From NCBI RefSeq assembly GCF_017948595.1, contig NZ_JAGFBV010000016.1:1-64000 (forward strand): DNA of 64,000 bases. The letters run 5' to 3'. A program made the translations under genes and the position numbers. The notes below the pieces were generated by a model. The model worked only from the letters and a program-made list of their open reading frames with translations, did no database searches and was not told the DNA's origin. The stretch's first letter is position 1. Each line of letters begins with the position of its first letter. Positions 8,417 through 17,316 of the stretch are shown here, piece by piece. The stretch comes from Flavobacterium geliluteum. Lineage in GTDB: Bacteria > Bacteroidota > Bacteroidia > Flavobacteriales > Flavobacteriaceae.

Positions 8417-9079
8417 ATGAAAAAACTAAATATAATTTGTATGATGTTAATTAGCTTGTTAACATACTCTCAAAAAGAGCAAAAATTGAACCTTTTCAAG
8501 CTTATTAAAACCAATCAATTAAGAATTATAAACCGAGAAGCAAAAGTAATCGATAGCCTTTCAAATAGTTATATCAAACTTTCAGAAAACAAAAGCGAAG
8601 GAATAGTTTGGTTACCAATTAAAGACTTTAAAAACGGCACAATTAAAATTGAAATGCGTGGTAAAAATGTACAAAAAAGTTTTATTGGCATAGCTTTTCA
8701 CGGTCAAGATGACAATACATACGATGCAGTCTATTGCCGACCTTTCAATTTTATTGCAAAAGATTCAATAAGGCGGGTTCATGCTATTCAATATATATCG
8801 CATCCAATTGATACTTGGAAAAAATTACGAGAAGAGAAAAACAGTCTTTACGAAAAAGAAATTGTCAATCCGCCAAATCCTGATGGTTGGTTTGCAATGA
8901 CAATAGTTGTCGATAATAAATCGGTTAAAGCTTATATAAATGATGCTAAAAAACCAGCATTAGAAGTCGATAAATTAAATAACTATCGAAATGGTAAGAT
9001 AGGTCTTTTTATGGGTGACGATAGTGGTGGAGATTTTAAAAATGTTATTGTAAAACAGTACAAAGATGAAGTTAAATGA
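8417..9079 (+). CDS. Secreted protein with a LamG/DUF1080-like beta-sandwich
   Basis: 220 residues with a cleavable signal (ending LTYSQ). The body reads like a concanavalin-A-like jelly roll of the DUF1080/LamG type: KDFKNGTIKIEMRG, FIGIAFHGQDD, YDAVYCRPFNF, then WFAMTIVVDNKSVKAYIND and GKIGLFMGDDSGGDFKNVIV at the end. Such domains bind or, in a few families, hydrolyse sugars; no catalytic residues can be assigned here. Its stop overlaps the next start (ATGA), so it is translationally coupled to the alpha/beta hydrolase downstream. Confidence 0.6.
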   Translation: MKKLNIICMMLISLLTYSQKEQKLNLFKLIKTNQLRIINREAKVIDSLSNSYIKLSENKSEGIVWLPIKDFKNGTIKIEMRGKNVQKSFIGIAFHGQDDNTYDAVYCRPFNFIAKDSIRRVHAIQYISHPIDTWKKLREEKNSLYEKEIVNPPNPDGWFAMTIVVDNKSVKAYINDAKKPALEVDKLNNYRNGKIGLFMGDDSGGDFKNVIVKQYKDEVK

Positions 9080-9864
9080 AAAACAATAGGGGAATTGTAT
9101 TTATTCATGGACTTCACGAAAATGCAAATAGTTGGTCACTTTGGATTGTATATTTTCAAAATCTTGGCTATAAGTGTTATGCACCCAATTATCCGTTTCA
9201 TGATGGAAATCCAGCTGATCTAAGAAAAAATCCAAATCAGCAATTGAAAAAAATTAGTTTAAGTGACGTCATAAAGCATTACACAGAGTTTATTGAATGT
9301 CATAAGTTAAATCCAATTTTAATCGGACATTCTATGGGTGGATTAGTTGTTCAAAAACTAATTCAAAACAAAATTGGCATTATGGGTATTTGTATTACTT
9401 CGGCAGCACCAAAAGGTATTTGGAGTTTTAAATGGAGTCATATTAAATCTAATTTAAGTACGGTAAATCCATTTATGGGGAATAGTCTTTTTTGTGGTAC
9501 CAAAAAATGGTTTCGTTATGCTATATGCAATACATTGACTAGTGAGATTTCAGATGAGATTTATGAAAAAGCAGTTGTCCCTGAAAGCCGTAAAATAGCT
9601 AGAAGTAGTAGGTTGGATGATGGTTATATCGACTTCAACAAGCCACATAAGCCGTTGCTCTTTGTTAGTGCAGAAAAGGATCACATTATACCAAGTAGCT
9701 TAAACAGAAGGAATTTTTGTGCTTACCAAAGCACAACTAGCAAAAAAAACTTCATAGAGTTCCATTCAAAATCACATTCAATTTGTGTTCAAGAACATTG
9801 GGAGGAAGTTGCAAAATATATTCATGATTGGATAACAACAAACCAAAATAATTTTAACATTTAA
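9076..9864 (+). CDS. Alpha/beta hydrolase, lipase-like
   Basis: 262 residues with no signal peptide. HGLHENANSW near the N terminus is the oxyanion region and GHSMGG holds the nucleophile Ser86. A late acidic residue in VSAEKDHIIP and the final HSKSHSI give the expected Asp and His. The fold is a cytoplasmic esterase or lipase of broad type. It overlaps the preceding gene by 4 bp, and the next gene starts 10 bp later. One of four intact alpha/beta hydrolases in the first 27 kb. Confidence 0.8.
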   Translation: MKNNRGIVFIHGLHENANSWSLWIVYFQNLGYKCYAPNYPFHDGNPADLRKNPNQQLKKISLSDVIKHYTEFIECHKLNPILIGHSMGGLVVQKLIQNKIGIMGICITSAAPKGIWSFKWSHIKSNLSTVNPFMGNSLFCGTKKWFRYAICNTLTSEISDEIYEKAVVPESRKIARSSRLDDGYIDFNKPHKPLLFVSAEKDHIIPSSLNRRNFCAYQSTTSKKNFIEFHSKSHSICVQEHWEEVAKYIHDWITTNQNNFNI

Positions 9865-9874
9865 TGAGTTAATT

Positions 9875-12800
9875 ATGAATTCAACTTTACATAAAAAAGC
9901 ACTTAATATAGTATTGATTTTGTTTTCCTTAGTTTCAATGGCTCAGACAACCTATTACGTTGATGCTAATAGAGTCGATAATTCAGGTGCAGGTACAAGC
10001 TGGGCATCAGCAAAACGTGATTTACAAATTGCTATAAACAGTGCAACAAGCGGTGATGCCATTTGGGTAAAAGCAGGAACCTACTTACCAACACACGACC
10101 CCTTTGGAAGTACAACACCAGCAGACAACCGAGACAAAACCTTTACCCTCAAAAGCGGTGTAAAAATTTACGGCGGCTTTTTAGGAAATGAAACGCTGTT
10201 AAATCAAAGAAATTGGGAAACTAACGTTACTACACTGAGTGGTGATTTAGGAACTCTCAATACTTTAACCGACAACGCCTATCATGTCGTTGTAAGTGTT
10301 AACTTGTCTAATATAACTGCTTTAGATGGTTTTTTAATTACAAAAGGTTATGCAACGGCACCCGGTGCTTCACGAATCATTCTTAATACACGAGAGGTAG
10401 ATCGTTACAAAGCTGGTGGTGTTTATAACATCAGTTCAGCTACAACTTTTGCAAATTGCACCATAAAAGGGAATAGTGCCGATTGCACTAATCAGGATGA
10501 CGATTCTTGGGGTGCTGGAGCAGTTAATTTAAATTGCACATCAACATTTACTAACTGTATTATCGATAGCAATTCGTTTTTGGTTGGAGGAAATAGTTTT
10601 GGTGTTTTTGGAGCAGGTATGCTAATTGCTGGAGGTAATTGTACCCTTGATAAATGCATCTTTTCAAACAATACAAGCGGCTCAGGATTTATCGCTGGCT
10701 CTGTGGGAGGTGCTATAGAATTAAATGGTACGCATACCATAACTAATACTGTTTTTTATAATAACTCAGCTCAAAATGCGGCAGCACTTAAATTTGGTGG
10801 GGCTGATTCAAATACATCAACGATAACTAATTGCAGTTTTATTAATAATACGTCATCATTTGTAGGAACTGCTTATCAAGGATTTTCTAAAGCAACTTTT
10901 AAAAACTGCTTGTTTTGGAACAATGCACCAACCGCAAATGCAGGTGTTCCAGGGAGAAATGAAATTTACAGTGAAGACAATAGAGTGGGTTTTCAACCGA
11001 CTTTTCAAAACTGTATTATCAGAGATGCCACTGGAAGTCCTTTAGCCATAGCCAATTCTGTTTTACTTAATTGTTTAAATAGTAACCCGCTCCTTGTTAA
11101 TGCTTCAGATGGTGATGGCGCAGACAATAAATGGGCAACTGCAGATGATGGATTGGCAATACAAAACTTAAGTCCAGCAAAAAACTTTGGACTAACTGGT
11201 GCAGGAATTCCAACTACTGACATTATTGGAACTTCTAGGGACACACAACCTGATTTAGGCGCTTATGAATATGCAGTACCTTGTGTAAATCCAACAGCAT
11301 ATACTTTAAGTGGAGGTGGTGCTTATTGTGCTGGTGGTACTGGGCAAGTTGTGGTAGTTTTAGATTCTGAAATTGGGATTACCTATCAACTTAAAAATAA
11401 TGGAACTGATGTTGGAACTCCAATTGCAGGAACAGGAAATTCAATTGGATTCGGGAATCAAACAGCGGCTGGTGTTTATACTGTTGTTGCTACAAGAACA
11501 ACTGGCGGTTGCTCCACTACAATGACCGGAAGTTTAACAATTACTGTAAATCCGAATAGTACACCAACATTTACAGCTGTGAATGCGGTTTGTTCAGGTG
11601 CAACCTTGTCGGCTTTGCCAACCACTTCTAACAATGGAATTACTGGAACTTGGTCACCAGCGTTGAATAATACGCAAACCACAACGTATACTTTTACACC
11701 AACAGCAGGTCAATGTGCCACCACGGCCACATTGACAATTACAGTAAATCCCAATAGTTCACCAATATTTACAGCTGTGAATGCGATTTGTTCAGGTACA
11801 ACATTGTCGGCATTGCCAACAACATCCACCAATGGAATTACTGGAACTTGGTCACCAGCGTTGAATAATACGCAAACCACAACTTATACTTTTACACCAA
11901 CAGCAGGACAATGTGCCACCACCGCCACATTGACAATTACGGTAAATCCGAATAGTACTCCAACATTTACAGCTGTGAATGCGATTTGTTCAGGTGCAAC
12001 ATTGTCGGCATTGCCAACCACTTCTAACAATGGGATTACTGGAACTTGGTCACCAGCGTTGAATAATACACAAACCACAACCTATACTTTTACACCAACA
12101 GCAGGTCAATGTGCCACCACTACCACATTGACAATTACAGTAAATCCGAATAGTACACCAACATTTACAGCTGTAAATGCGATTTGTTCAGGTGCAACAT
12201 TGTCGGCTTTGCCAACCACTTCTAACAATGGAATTACTGGAACTTGGTCGCCAGCGTTGAATAATACGCAAACCACAACGTATACTTTTACACCAACAGC
12301 AGGTCAATGTGCCACCACGGCCACATTGACAATTACTGTAAATCCGAATAGTACACCAACATTTACAGCTGTGAATGCGGTTTGTTCAGGTGCAACCTTG
12401 TCGGCTTTGCCAACCACTTCTAACAATGGAATTACTGGAACTTGGTCACCAGCGTTGAATAATACGCAAACCACAACGTATACTTTTACACCATCAGCAA
12501 GACAGTGTGCTACTACCGCGACATTGACAATTACTGTGAATAATACGCCACCACCAATTGCTCAAAGTATTCAGGATGGTTGTTCAACTGCAACATTAGC
12601 AGATTTTGTAGTAGATGGACAAAATCTCTTATGGTACGAATCATCTACAAGTACAACAGTGCTGCCGATAACAACAGTTCTGGTTGCAAATACTGTGTAT
12701 TATGTTTCTCAAACTATTTCTGGTTGTGAAAGTGCAATGAGGACTCCAGTTACTGCGAAGGGTCCTTGCCTAAAAGTTGAGCGTTTCGATGATTTAAATT

Positions 12801-13021
12801 TCACCTACAGTCCAAATCCAGTTTCAGACTATCTAGATGTATCCTATTCAGAAAAAATCTCGAACTATGAAATAATTAATAGTATTGGTCAATTTGTTTC
12901 AAGTAAATATGAAGACAACAAGAATTTTGAAATTAATATGAAAAATTTACCGGCAGGAGTTTATTTCATAAGATTATTTTCTGAAGGCAAAATGAAAACA
13001 ATAAAGATTATTAAAAAATAA
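9875..13021 (+). CDS. Type IX-secreted surface protein: right-handed beta-helix, five identical-length repeats, sorting tail
   Basis: 1048 residues. Signal peptide ends VSMAQ. Residues about 25-460 form a parallel beta-helix of the polymorphic-outer-membrane-protein type (YVDANRVDNSGAGTSWASAK, many N-C-T/I rungs such as FTNCIID and LDKCIFSNN). An Ig/PKD-like segment follows, then five tandem 66-residue Ig-like repeats (9 residues start NPNSTPTFT; each has two Cys). The last 75 residues (SPNPVSDYLDV to GVYFIRLFSEGKMKTIKIIKK) are a type A sorting domain (Por_Secre_tail), which sends the protein through the type IX system to the cell surface. Likely an adhesin or surface glycan-interacting protein; no catalytic residues identified. 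It begins 10 bp after the hydrolase gene. Confidence 0.9.
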   Translation: MNSTLHKKALNIVLILFSLVSMAQTTYYVDANRVDNSGAGTSWASAKRDLQIAINSATSGDAIWVKAGTYLPTHDPFGSTTPADNRDKTFTLKSGVKIYGGFLGNETLLNQRNWETNVTTLSGDLGTLNTLTDNAYHVVVSVNLSNITALDGFLITKGYATAPGASRIILNTREVDRYKAGGVYNISSATTFANCTIKGNSADCTNQDDDSWGAGAVNLNCTSTFTNCIIDSNSFLVGGNSFGVFGAGMLIAGGNCTLDKCIFSNNTSGSGFIAGSVGGAIELNGTHTITNTVFYNNSAQNAAALKFGGADSNTSTITNCSFINNTSSFVGTAYQGFSKATFKNCLFWNNAPTANAGVPGRNEIYSEDNRVGFQPTFQNCIIRDATGSPLAIANSVLLNCLNSNPLLVNASDGDGADNKWATADDGLAIQNLSPAKNFGLTGAGIPTTDIIGTSRDTQPDLGAYEYAVPCVNPTAYTLSGGGAYCAGGTGQVVVVLDSEIGITYQLKNNGTDVGTPIAGTGNSIGFGNQTAAGVYTVVATRTTGGCSTTMTGSLTITVNPNSTPTFTAVNAVCSGATLSALPTTSNNGITGTWSPALNNTQTTTYTFTPTAGQCATTATLTITVNPNSSPIFTAVNAICSGTTLSALPTTSTNGITGTWSPALNNTQTTTYTFTPTAGQCATTATLTITVNPNSTPTFTAVNAICSGATLSALPTTSNNGITGTWSPALNNTQTTTYTFTPTAGQCATTTTLTITVNPNSTPTFTAVNAICSGATLSALPTTSNNGITGTWSPALNNTQTTTYTFTPTAGQCATTATLTITVNPNSTPTFTAVNAVCSGATLSALPTTSNNGITGTWSPALNNTQTTTYTFTPSARQCATTATLTITVNNTPPPIAQSIQDGCSTATLADFVVDGQNLLWYESSTSTTVLPITTVLVANTVYYVSQTISGCESAMRTPVTAKGPCLKVERFDDLNFTYSPNPVSDYLDVSYSEKISNYEIINSIGQFVSSKYEDNKNFEINMKNLPAGVYFIRLFSEGKMKTIKIIKK
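11549..12538 (+). repeat. Five tandem 198-bp repeats inside the surface-protein gene
   Basis: Unit starts fall at 11549, 11747, 11945, 12143 and 12341, all exactly 198 bp apart. The units are nearly identical at DNA level and encode 66-residue Ig-like modules. The most divergent copies are the second (Ser and Ile changes) and the end of the fifth (SAR for TAG). Near identity implies recent duplication or gene conversion, so copy number may vary between strains. Confidence 0.95.
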
Positions 13022-13072
13022 GAATAGTAAAAAGTAAAAATATTTGCTATCTGACTTAAAAAATTTAAAGTA

Positions 13073-13612
13073 ATGAAATTCGATAAAAAAGAGATAATTG
13101 AAATAATAGAAAATGCTTTTACTTATATCGTTGTAATGGCGATGTTTGCTTACGGAATAGGTAAAGTAATTCAGTTTGATGGAGCAATAGCAATTAATAA
13201 AAAAGTCTCAGAATTGACCGGAATGCAATTAATGTGGGCATTTTACGGCTATTCAAAACCATTTGTTTTAATATTAGGCGCACTCGAAATTACAGGTGGT
13301 ATTTTGATGCTGATTAAAAAGACTAGAATCTTAGGTTGCTTATTTGTTTCAACTATATTAGTAAATGTAATCCTCCAAGATATTTTTTATAGTGTCAATT
13401 TAGGTGCGTTAAAAGCCGCAATAATTTATCAACTATTTATTGTAGCTATTTTATGGTTTAGCAAACAAAAAGTAATACAAATTTTCAGAATAATAACAAG
13501 TATTGAAAAGATTGCGGCTTCAAAAAAGAAGTTTTTTTTAAAAGTTATCTTTTCATTATTACTTTTTGTAGCAATTAGAATTCTTGAATTTTATGTAACA
13601 ACAAAATGGTAA
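13073..13612 (+). CDS. DoxX-like integral membrane protein
   Basis: 179 residues with four to five hydrophobic helices. AYGIGKVIQF near the start and the second-helix stretch FVLILGALEITGGILMLIKKTR are typical of DoxX/DoxX-like proteins, where the E-x-x-G-G segment is conserved. Function in this family is poorly defined; some members accompany redox proteins. The stop overlaps the next gene, which encodes a DCC thiol-redox protein, by 7 bp, supporting a shared redox-related role. Confidence 0.65.
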   Translation: MKFDKKEIIEIIENAFTYIVVMAMFAYGIGKVIQFDGAIAINKKVSELTGMQLMWAFYGYSKPFVLILGALEITGGILMLIKKTRILGCLFVSTILVNVILQDIFYSVNLGALKAAIIYQLFIVAILWFSKQKVIQIFRIITSIEKIAASKKKFFLKVIFSLLLFVAIRILEFYVTTKW

Positions 13613-14025
13613 AAAAAAGAAATGAACTAGATAAAGGAATTGTTCTGTTTGATGGCGAATGTAATTTTTGCAATTCGACGGTACTCTTCTTAATTAAATA
13701 TGATAAAAGAGATAAACTACGTTTTGCCTCTCAACAAAGTGAAATAGGAATGAACTTATTACATGCAAATTCATACTATGAGAGTTCATTAAACACAATT
13801 ATTTTCATCAATAACAAACAAGTTTTTGTAAAAACAGAAGCTTTACTTGAGATATGTAAATTGTTAGTTGGTCTTCCAAGAATTTTCATTGTTGCTAAAA
13901 TAATCCCTATAAAAATCAGAGATTACTGTTATGCTGTTTTCTCAAAATACAGGTATAAGTTATTTGGAAAGAAAAGCGAATGCGTGGTGCCAACCAATGA
14001 AATTAGAATGAAATTTTTAACCTAA
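13606..14025 (+). CDS. DCC family thiol-disulfide oxidoreductase-like protein (DUF393)
   Basis: 139 residues. The N-terminal FDGECNFCN gives the family signature DxxCxxC (Asp16, Cys19, Cys22) in a thioredoxin-like setting, followed by KLRFASQQS. The C-terminal part RDYCYAVFSKYRYKLFGK is also typical. These proteins are predicted thiol-disulfide oxidoreductases, but substrates are unknown. Translation is probably coupled to the overlapping DoxX-like gene upstream. Confidence 0.85.
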   Translation: MVKKRNELDKGIVLFDGECNFCNSTVLFLIKYDKRDKLRFASQQSEIGMNLLHANSYYESSLNTIIFINNKQVFVKTEALLEICKLLVGLPRIFIVAKIIPIKIRDYCYAVFSKYRYKLFGKKSECVVPTNEIRMKFLT

Positions 14026-14108
14026 TTGTAATTTGAAAATAAATTACTAGATCCACTAAGGTATCTCTATAAAGTTATTCTATACTACAAAGAAAAAAAT
14101 AAATTAAA

Positions 14109-14402
14109 ATGGGAGGAGATTGGAAAGATATGTTTCAGGGTGTTAAAAACAACGACCTCGATTTAGTAAAATACTATATAAAGATTGGTGTTGATTTAAA
14201 TTATCAACATCCCGAGTACTTTACAAGTGTATTGGTTGAAAGCATTAGAATGAATAATCTAGAAATGATGATCTTACTTTTACAAAATGGTGCTTTACCA
14301 GATGTAAAGGAAGTTTATTCAAATAAGGTGCCCATTACAATAGCTCTAGAAAATAAAAATTATCAAGCTGTAGCTATTTTGAATCAATATATGGAGATCT
14401 AA
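14109..14402 (+). CDS. Small ankyrin-repeat protein
   Basis: 97 residues without signal or membrane segment. Ankyrin-type helix pairs are visible: NNDLDLVKYYIKIGVDLNYQ, then MNNLEMMILLLQNGALPDV, then a final partial repeat ENKNYQAVAILNQ. About two and a half repeats fit, so it is a short cytoplasmic protein-binding module. No partner can be assigned. Confidence 0.6.
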   Translation: MGGDWKDMFQGVKNNDLDLVKYYIKIGVDLNYQHPEYFTSVLVESIRMNNLEMMILLLQNGALPDVKEVYSNKVPITIALENKNYQAVAILNQYMEI

Positions 14403-14532
14403 TTATTAAAACATACAGTAATTTTTTTTGAAAACTTACTGTATTTATTGGCAGTAGTACAAATTTTTCTATGATGAATTATACTTTAAACTATTTATAA
14501 TCATGTAGAAATCAAATAATTTAAATTATAAA

Positions 14533-14672
14533 ATGCATAAAGACATAATAAAAACTCTAATCATTAGAGATTTAGAGAAACTGAAAACGGAAATTTCTCT
14601 TTATAAAAGTGAAGATAATCTATGGATTACAGATGGTTTAATTAATAATTCTGCAGGGAATTTGTGCTTACA
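14533..14672 (+). pseudogene. 5' fragment of a DinB/DUF1572-type gene, cut by the IS21 element
   Basis: From ATG 14533 the frame reads MHKDIIKTLIIRDLEKLK, then LYKSEDNLW and NNSAGNLCLH, matching the first 47 residues of DinB-superfamily (DUF1572) proteins, in which NSAGNL-L-H precedes a metal-binding His. The match ends exactly where the IS21 terminal sequence starts. The frame stops inside the element at 14686-14688. The rest of the gene is not found on the other side, so DNA was lost as well as interrupted. Confidence 0.75.
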
Positions 14673-14683
14673 TTGCAAATTCC

Positions 14684-14771
14684 GGTGATATTGATCACCC
14701 CATTCCAATTTAAAGTGAGCACCTGATTCCAGTTCAAAATGACCACCTAATTCCGGAGCAAAATGACCACC
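14684..14771. repeat. Left-end multiple transposase-binding repeats of the IS21 element
   Basis: After the terminal copy, 21-bp units at 14703-14723, 14727-14747 and 14751-14771 follow a 24-bp period. The last reads TTCCGGAGCAAAATGACCAC plus C. They mirror the inverted units at the right end. Confidence 0.85.
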
Positions 14772-14833
14772 TCCGTTTTGATTAAAAACTATATTTTTTC
14801 ATCTGTTAATTAGTATTCAAATATAATAAAATA

Positions 14834-15571
14834 TCACTCTTTGTTTATTCCTCTTTTCTTTCTCATCGATTCTCCATGTAATTCAAGCCTGTGAGATTGG
14901 TGTATCAGTCTGTCTAATATTGCATCTGCTATCGTTTTTTCTCCAATTATATCATACCATCCTTGAACTGGGATTTGTGATGTCACTATTATAGAGCCGT
15001 TATTATGCCTGTCCTCTATGATCTCCAAAAGAGTAATTCGGTTATGGCTGTCAAGTGCTTGGAGTCCAAAATCATCAAGTATTATAACATCCTGTCTTTG
15101 TATTTTGGTAAGTTCCCGCAGATAAGTACCATCTGCTTTAGCCATTTTTAGTCTAGCAAACAATTTTGAGGTATTAAAATAACTTACCTTAAAACCCTGT
15201 ATACAGGCTTGATAACCTAATGCAGTACCTAAATAACTTTTACCGACACCGGTGCTTCCAGTGATTAAAATGTTTTCGTTTTTCTCTATAAATTCGCATT
15301 CTGCCAGACGCAGTACCATCTTTCGGTCCAGGTTACGTGATACATCGAAATTGATACTTTCAATATTTGATTTGTAATGGAATTTGGCATTAGTGATACT
15401 TCGTTCAATACGATGATTGTACCTTTCATCCCATTCTGCATCAATAATCATCGATACAAACTGGTCAAGGGTATAATGATCTGTTTTTCCGCTTTCAATG
15501 GCTGTTTTAAAAGCATTAAACATGCCATAAAGCTTCATTTGTTTCATTTTGGTTACTGTGGATTCATTCAT
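14834..15571 (-). CDS. istB: IS21-family transposition helper ATPase IstB
   Basis: 245 residues, normal length for IstB. An N-terminal helical segment precedes an AAA+ ATPase domain with Walker A GSTGVGKS and Walker B VIILDDFG. The end has DRLIHQSHRLELHGESMRKK, typical of IstB. It stimulates IstA-mediated transposition and helps target capture. It lies 67 bp downstream of istA on the same strand. Intact, so the element could still be mobile. Confidence 0.95.
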   Translation of the reverse strand: MNESTVTKMKQMKLYGMFNAFKTAIESGKTDHYTLDQFVSMIIDAEWDERYNHRIERSITNAKFHYKSNIESINFDVSRNLDRKMVLRLAECEFIEKNENILITGSTGVGKSYLGTALGYQACIQGFKVSYFNTSKLFARLKMAKADGTYLRELTKIQRQDVIILDDFGLQALDSHNRITLLEIIEDRHNNGSIIVTSQIPVQGWYDIIGEKTIADAILDRLIHQSHRLELHGESMRKKRGINKE

Positions 15572-15638
15572 TTTTTCAAGACTTAATTTAGTTATAATAG
15601 TGTTTTCCTCTTATGTTACTGTGATTGGGAAGTTCCTG

Positions 15639-17135
15639 CTAAGGTTCTTGATCAAAATCAATATGATCCAAGTTGTTTTCTAAAATATTTTGTATGGTCT
15701 TAAAATTGTAAATTTTAAAATCAAGTGCCCGCCTGCAGGCATTTATTAATCGCTGTCTGCCTACCTTTTTTTCAAAATTCAGTATTCCTAAACAATTTTT
15801 ATAAGCCTGTTCCGGATGATTTCTGCTTTCGATTATCTGCATTATATATTCCCCTACTGACTCATCAATATTATTAGCCCATTCAATGAAGCGGGCAGCA
15901 CTCCATTGAGCTACAAATTGATGTGTACTTGCTAAATGCTCAGGGGTTGTTGTGTAGACATAAGGTTTGTAGTTTCGTGGATGTACGGCTATTCGATTGT
16001 ATTTATAATAAATCTCTACCGTTGATTTGGTATATAACAGCTTTGCTTTCTTTTTTACATATTGATACGGAACGCTGTAATAGTTTTTGTCCTGGCTTAA
16101 TTGAACATGACCGTTTTGCATTACTGTTGCAAAAGATTGATATTTAATTTCAAAACGATCTTGTGGCAGTGGACGTAGTTTTTCTTTTTCGTCTTCTAAA
16201 AATAATTCAAAGCGGGAATAAGGCCGTCCTGTTAGTTTTCTGTTACTGTGAGAGTCAAGTAAATCCCAGATCTGCTGGTTTAATTCTTCCAGAGAAAAGA
16301 ACTTAGTTTCTTTTATGGTTACATAAATCCTTCGATATAATATCTTAACAGCTCCTTCAACTAATGATTTGTCTCTGGGTCTGTAAGCTCTGGCAGGTAA
16401 AATTGTAGTTTCGTAGTGTTCTGCTAAATCAGCCAGGGTTTCATTGATTGTCGGTTCAAAACGACTGCTTTTTATTACTGCAGATTTTAAATTATCCGGA
16501 ACAATGGCAGCAGGAGTACCTTCAAAAAAGCGCATGGCATTCTCTACTGAGTCAACAAAATTTTCCTTTTGCTGGCTCATGGAAGCTTCAGCATACGTGT
16601 ATTGGCTGGCTCCTAATATTGCTACAAAAAATTGTACTTCTTTGACCTCTCCCGTATCTATATCAATAATTGAGAGTGTCTTTCCGGCATAATCAACATA
16701 CATTTTATCACCAGCCTTATGGTTCATGTGCATGACCGGATTAACTCGCTTGCCCCATATATTGTAATGATAATGAAATTGTGAAGTTCGATAACCATCC
16801 GGATTTACAGCAATATATTGTTCCCACATATGCTGCACGGTAACGCCAACTTTTTTTAGTTCACGTTCCATTTTAGGAAAAAAAGCATAAAGTGTCTGTA
16901 ATCTCGGGCTAATGGCCTCTACACTAGTCTGGGAGAATAAAAGTTCCAGCTCTGCATCGATTTTTTGGTCGATTAATTCAAAGTTTAATCCGAGAACTTC
17001 AAATAAGGAAATATATTTCTTTACCGTATTTCTTGAAAGGGATAAGTAGCTACTTATAAATAACTTACTCTTTCCGTTACAATAGAATTTAATTACTTTT
17101 CTAATTTTACTCATGTCTGTTATTTTGTTTGCCAT
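15639..17135 (-). CDS. istA: IS21-family transposase IstA
   Basis: 498 residues. N-terminal helix-turn-helix (FISSYLSLSRNTVKKYISLF), then a DDE integrase core: first Asp in KMYVDYAGKTL, second in IVPDNLKSAV, Glu in RDKSLVEGAVKILYRR. A C-terminal beta-barrel-like region (HVQLSQDKNYYSVPYQYV) binds DNA. It cuts and joins the element ends together with IstB. The start ATG is about 180 bp inside the right end, leaving room for the terminal repeats. Confidence 0.95.
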   Translation of the reverse strand: MANKITDMSKIRKVIKFYCNGKSKLFISSYLSLSRNTVKKYISLFEVLGLNFELIDQKIDAELELLFSQTSVEAISPRLQTLYAFFPKMERELKKVGVTVQHMWEQYIAVNPDGYRTSQFHYHYNIWGKRVNPVMHMNHKAGDKMYVDYAGKTLSIIDIDTGEVKEVQFFVAILGASQYTYAEASMSQQKENFVDSVENAMRFFEGTPAAIVPDNLKSAVIKSSRFEPTINETLADLAEHYETTILPARAYRPRDKSLVEGAVKILYRRIYVTIKETKFFSLEELNQQIWDLLDSHSNRKLTGRPYSRFELFLEDEKEKLRPLPQDRFEIKYQSFATVMQNGHVQLSQDKNYYSVPYQYVKKKAKLLYTKSTVEIYYKYNRIAVHPRNYKPYVYTTTPEHLASTHQFVAQWSAARFIEWANNIDESVGEYIMQIIESRNHPEQAYKNCLGILNFEKKVGRQRLINACRRALDFKIYNFKTIQNILENNLDHIDFDQEP

Positions 17136-17218
17136 AATCCGTATATTTTTAACGAATGTATGGTTCTAACAACATGAAAAAATGAATAGTTTTTAATCGT
17201 TAATTCACCCCAAAACTT

Positions 17219-17307
17219 GGTGGTCAATTTGCTCCGGAATCAGGTGGTCAGTTTGCTCCGGAACGGGTGGTCAATTTACTTCGGAATTAGGTGGTCAAAT
17301 TGACCGG
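17219..17307. repeat. Right-end multiple transposase-binding repeats of the IS21 element
   Basis: Units at 17219-17239, 17243-17263 and 17266-17286 (GGTGGTCAATTTGCTCCGGA plus A and variants) and a terminal copy at 17290-17307 are inverted relative to the left-end set. The spacing is again close to 24 bp. Confidence 0.85.
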
Positions 17308-17316
17308 TTTTTCCAA

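Larger units (their letters stand above)
14673..17316 (-). mobile_element. IS21-family insertion sequence (istA-istB) with terminal inverted repeats
   Basis: Two minus-strand genes (istA, istB) lie between imperfect terminal inverted repeats. Reading inward, the left end starts TTGCAAATTCCGGTGATA and the right end starts TTGGAAAAACCGGTCAAT, with 20 of 27 bases shared. Each end carries further 21-bp copies of the internal motif, as is known for IS21-family transposase binding sites. The exact outermost base is uncertain by one or two positions. I see no target-site duplication: the left flank is a DinB gene and the right flank is an IS256 copy lacking its left end, which points to a deletion after insertion. 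Confidence 0.85.

Noticed and set aside
11549..12538. Regular repeats considered as a CRISPR array
   Set aside because: Units are 198 bp, contiguous and coding, with no spacers; they are protein modules.
14684..14771. 24-bp periodic repeats considered as an iteron origin or CRISPR
   Set aside because: They are mirrored in inverted orientation at the other end of an IS21 element and fit transposase binding sites.
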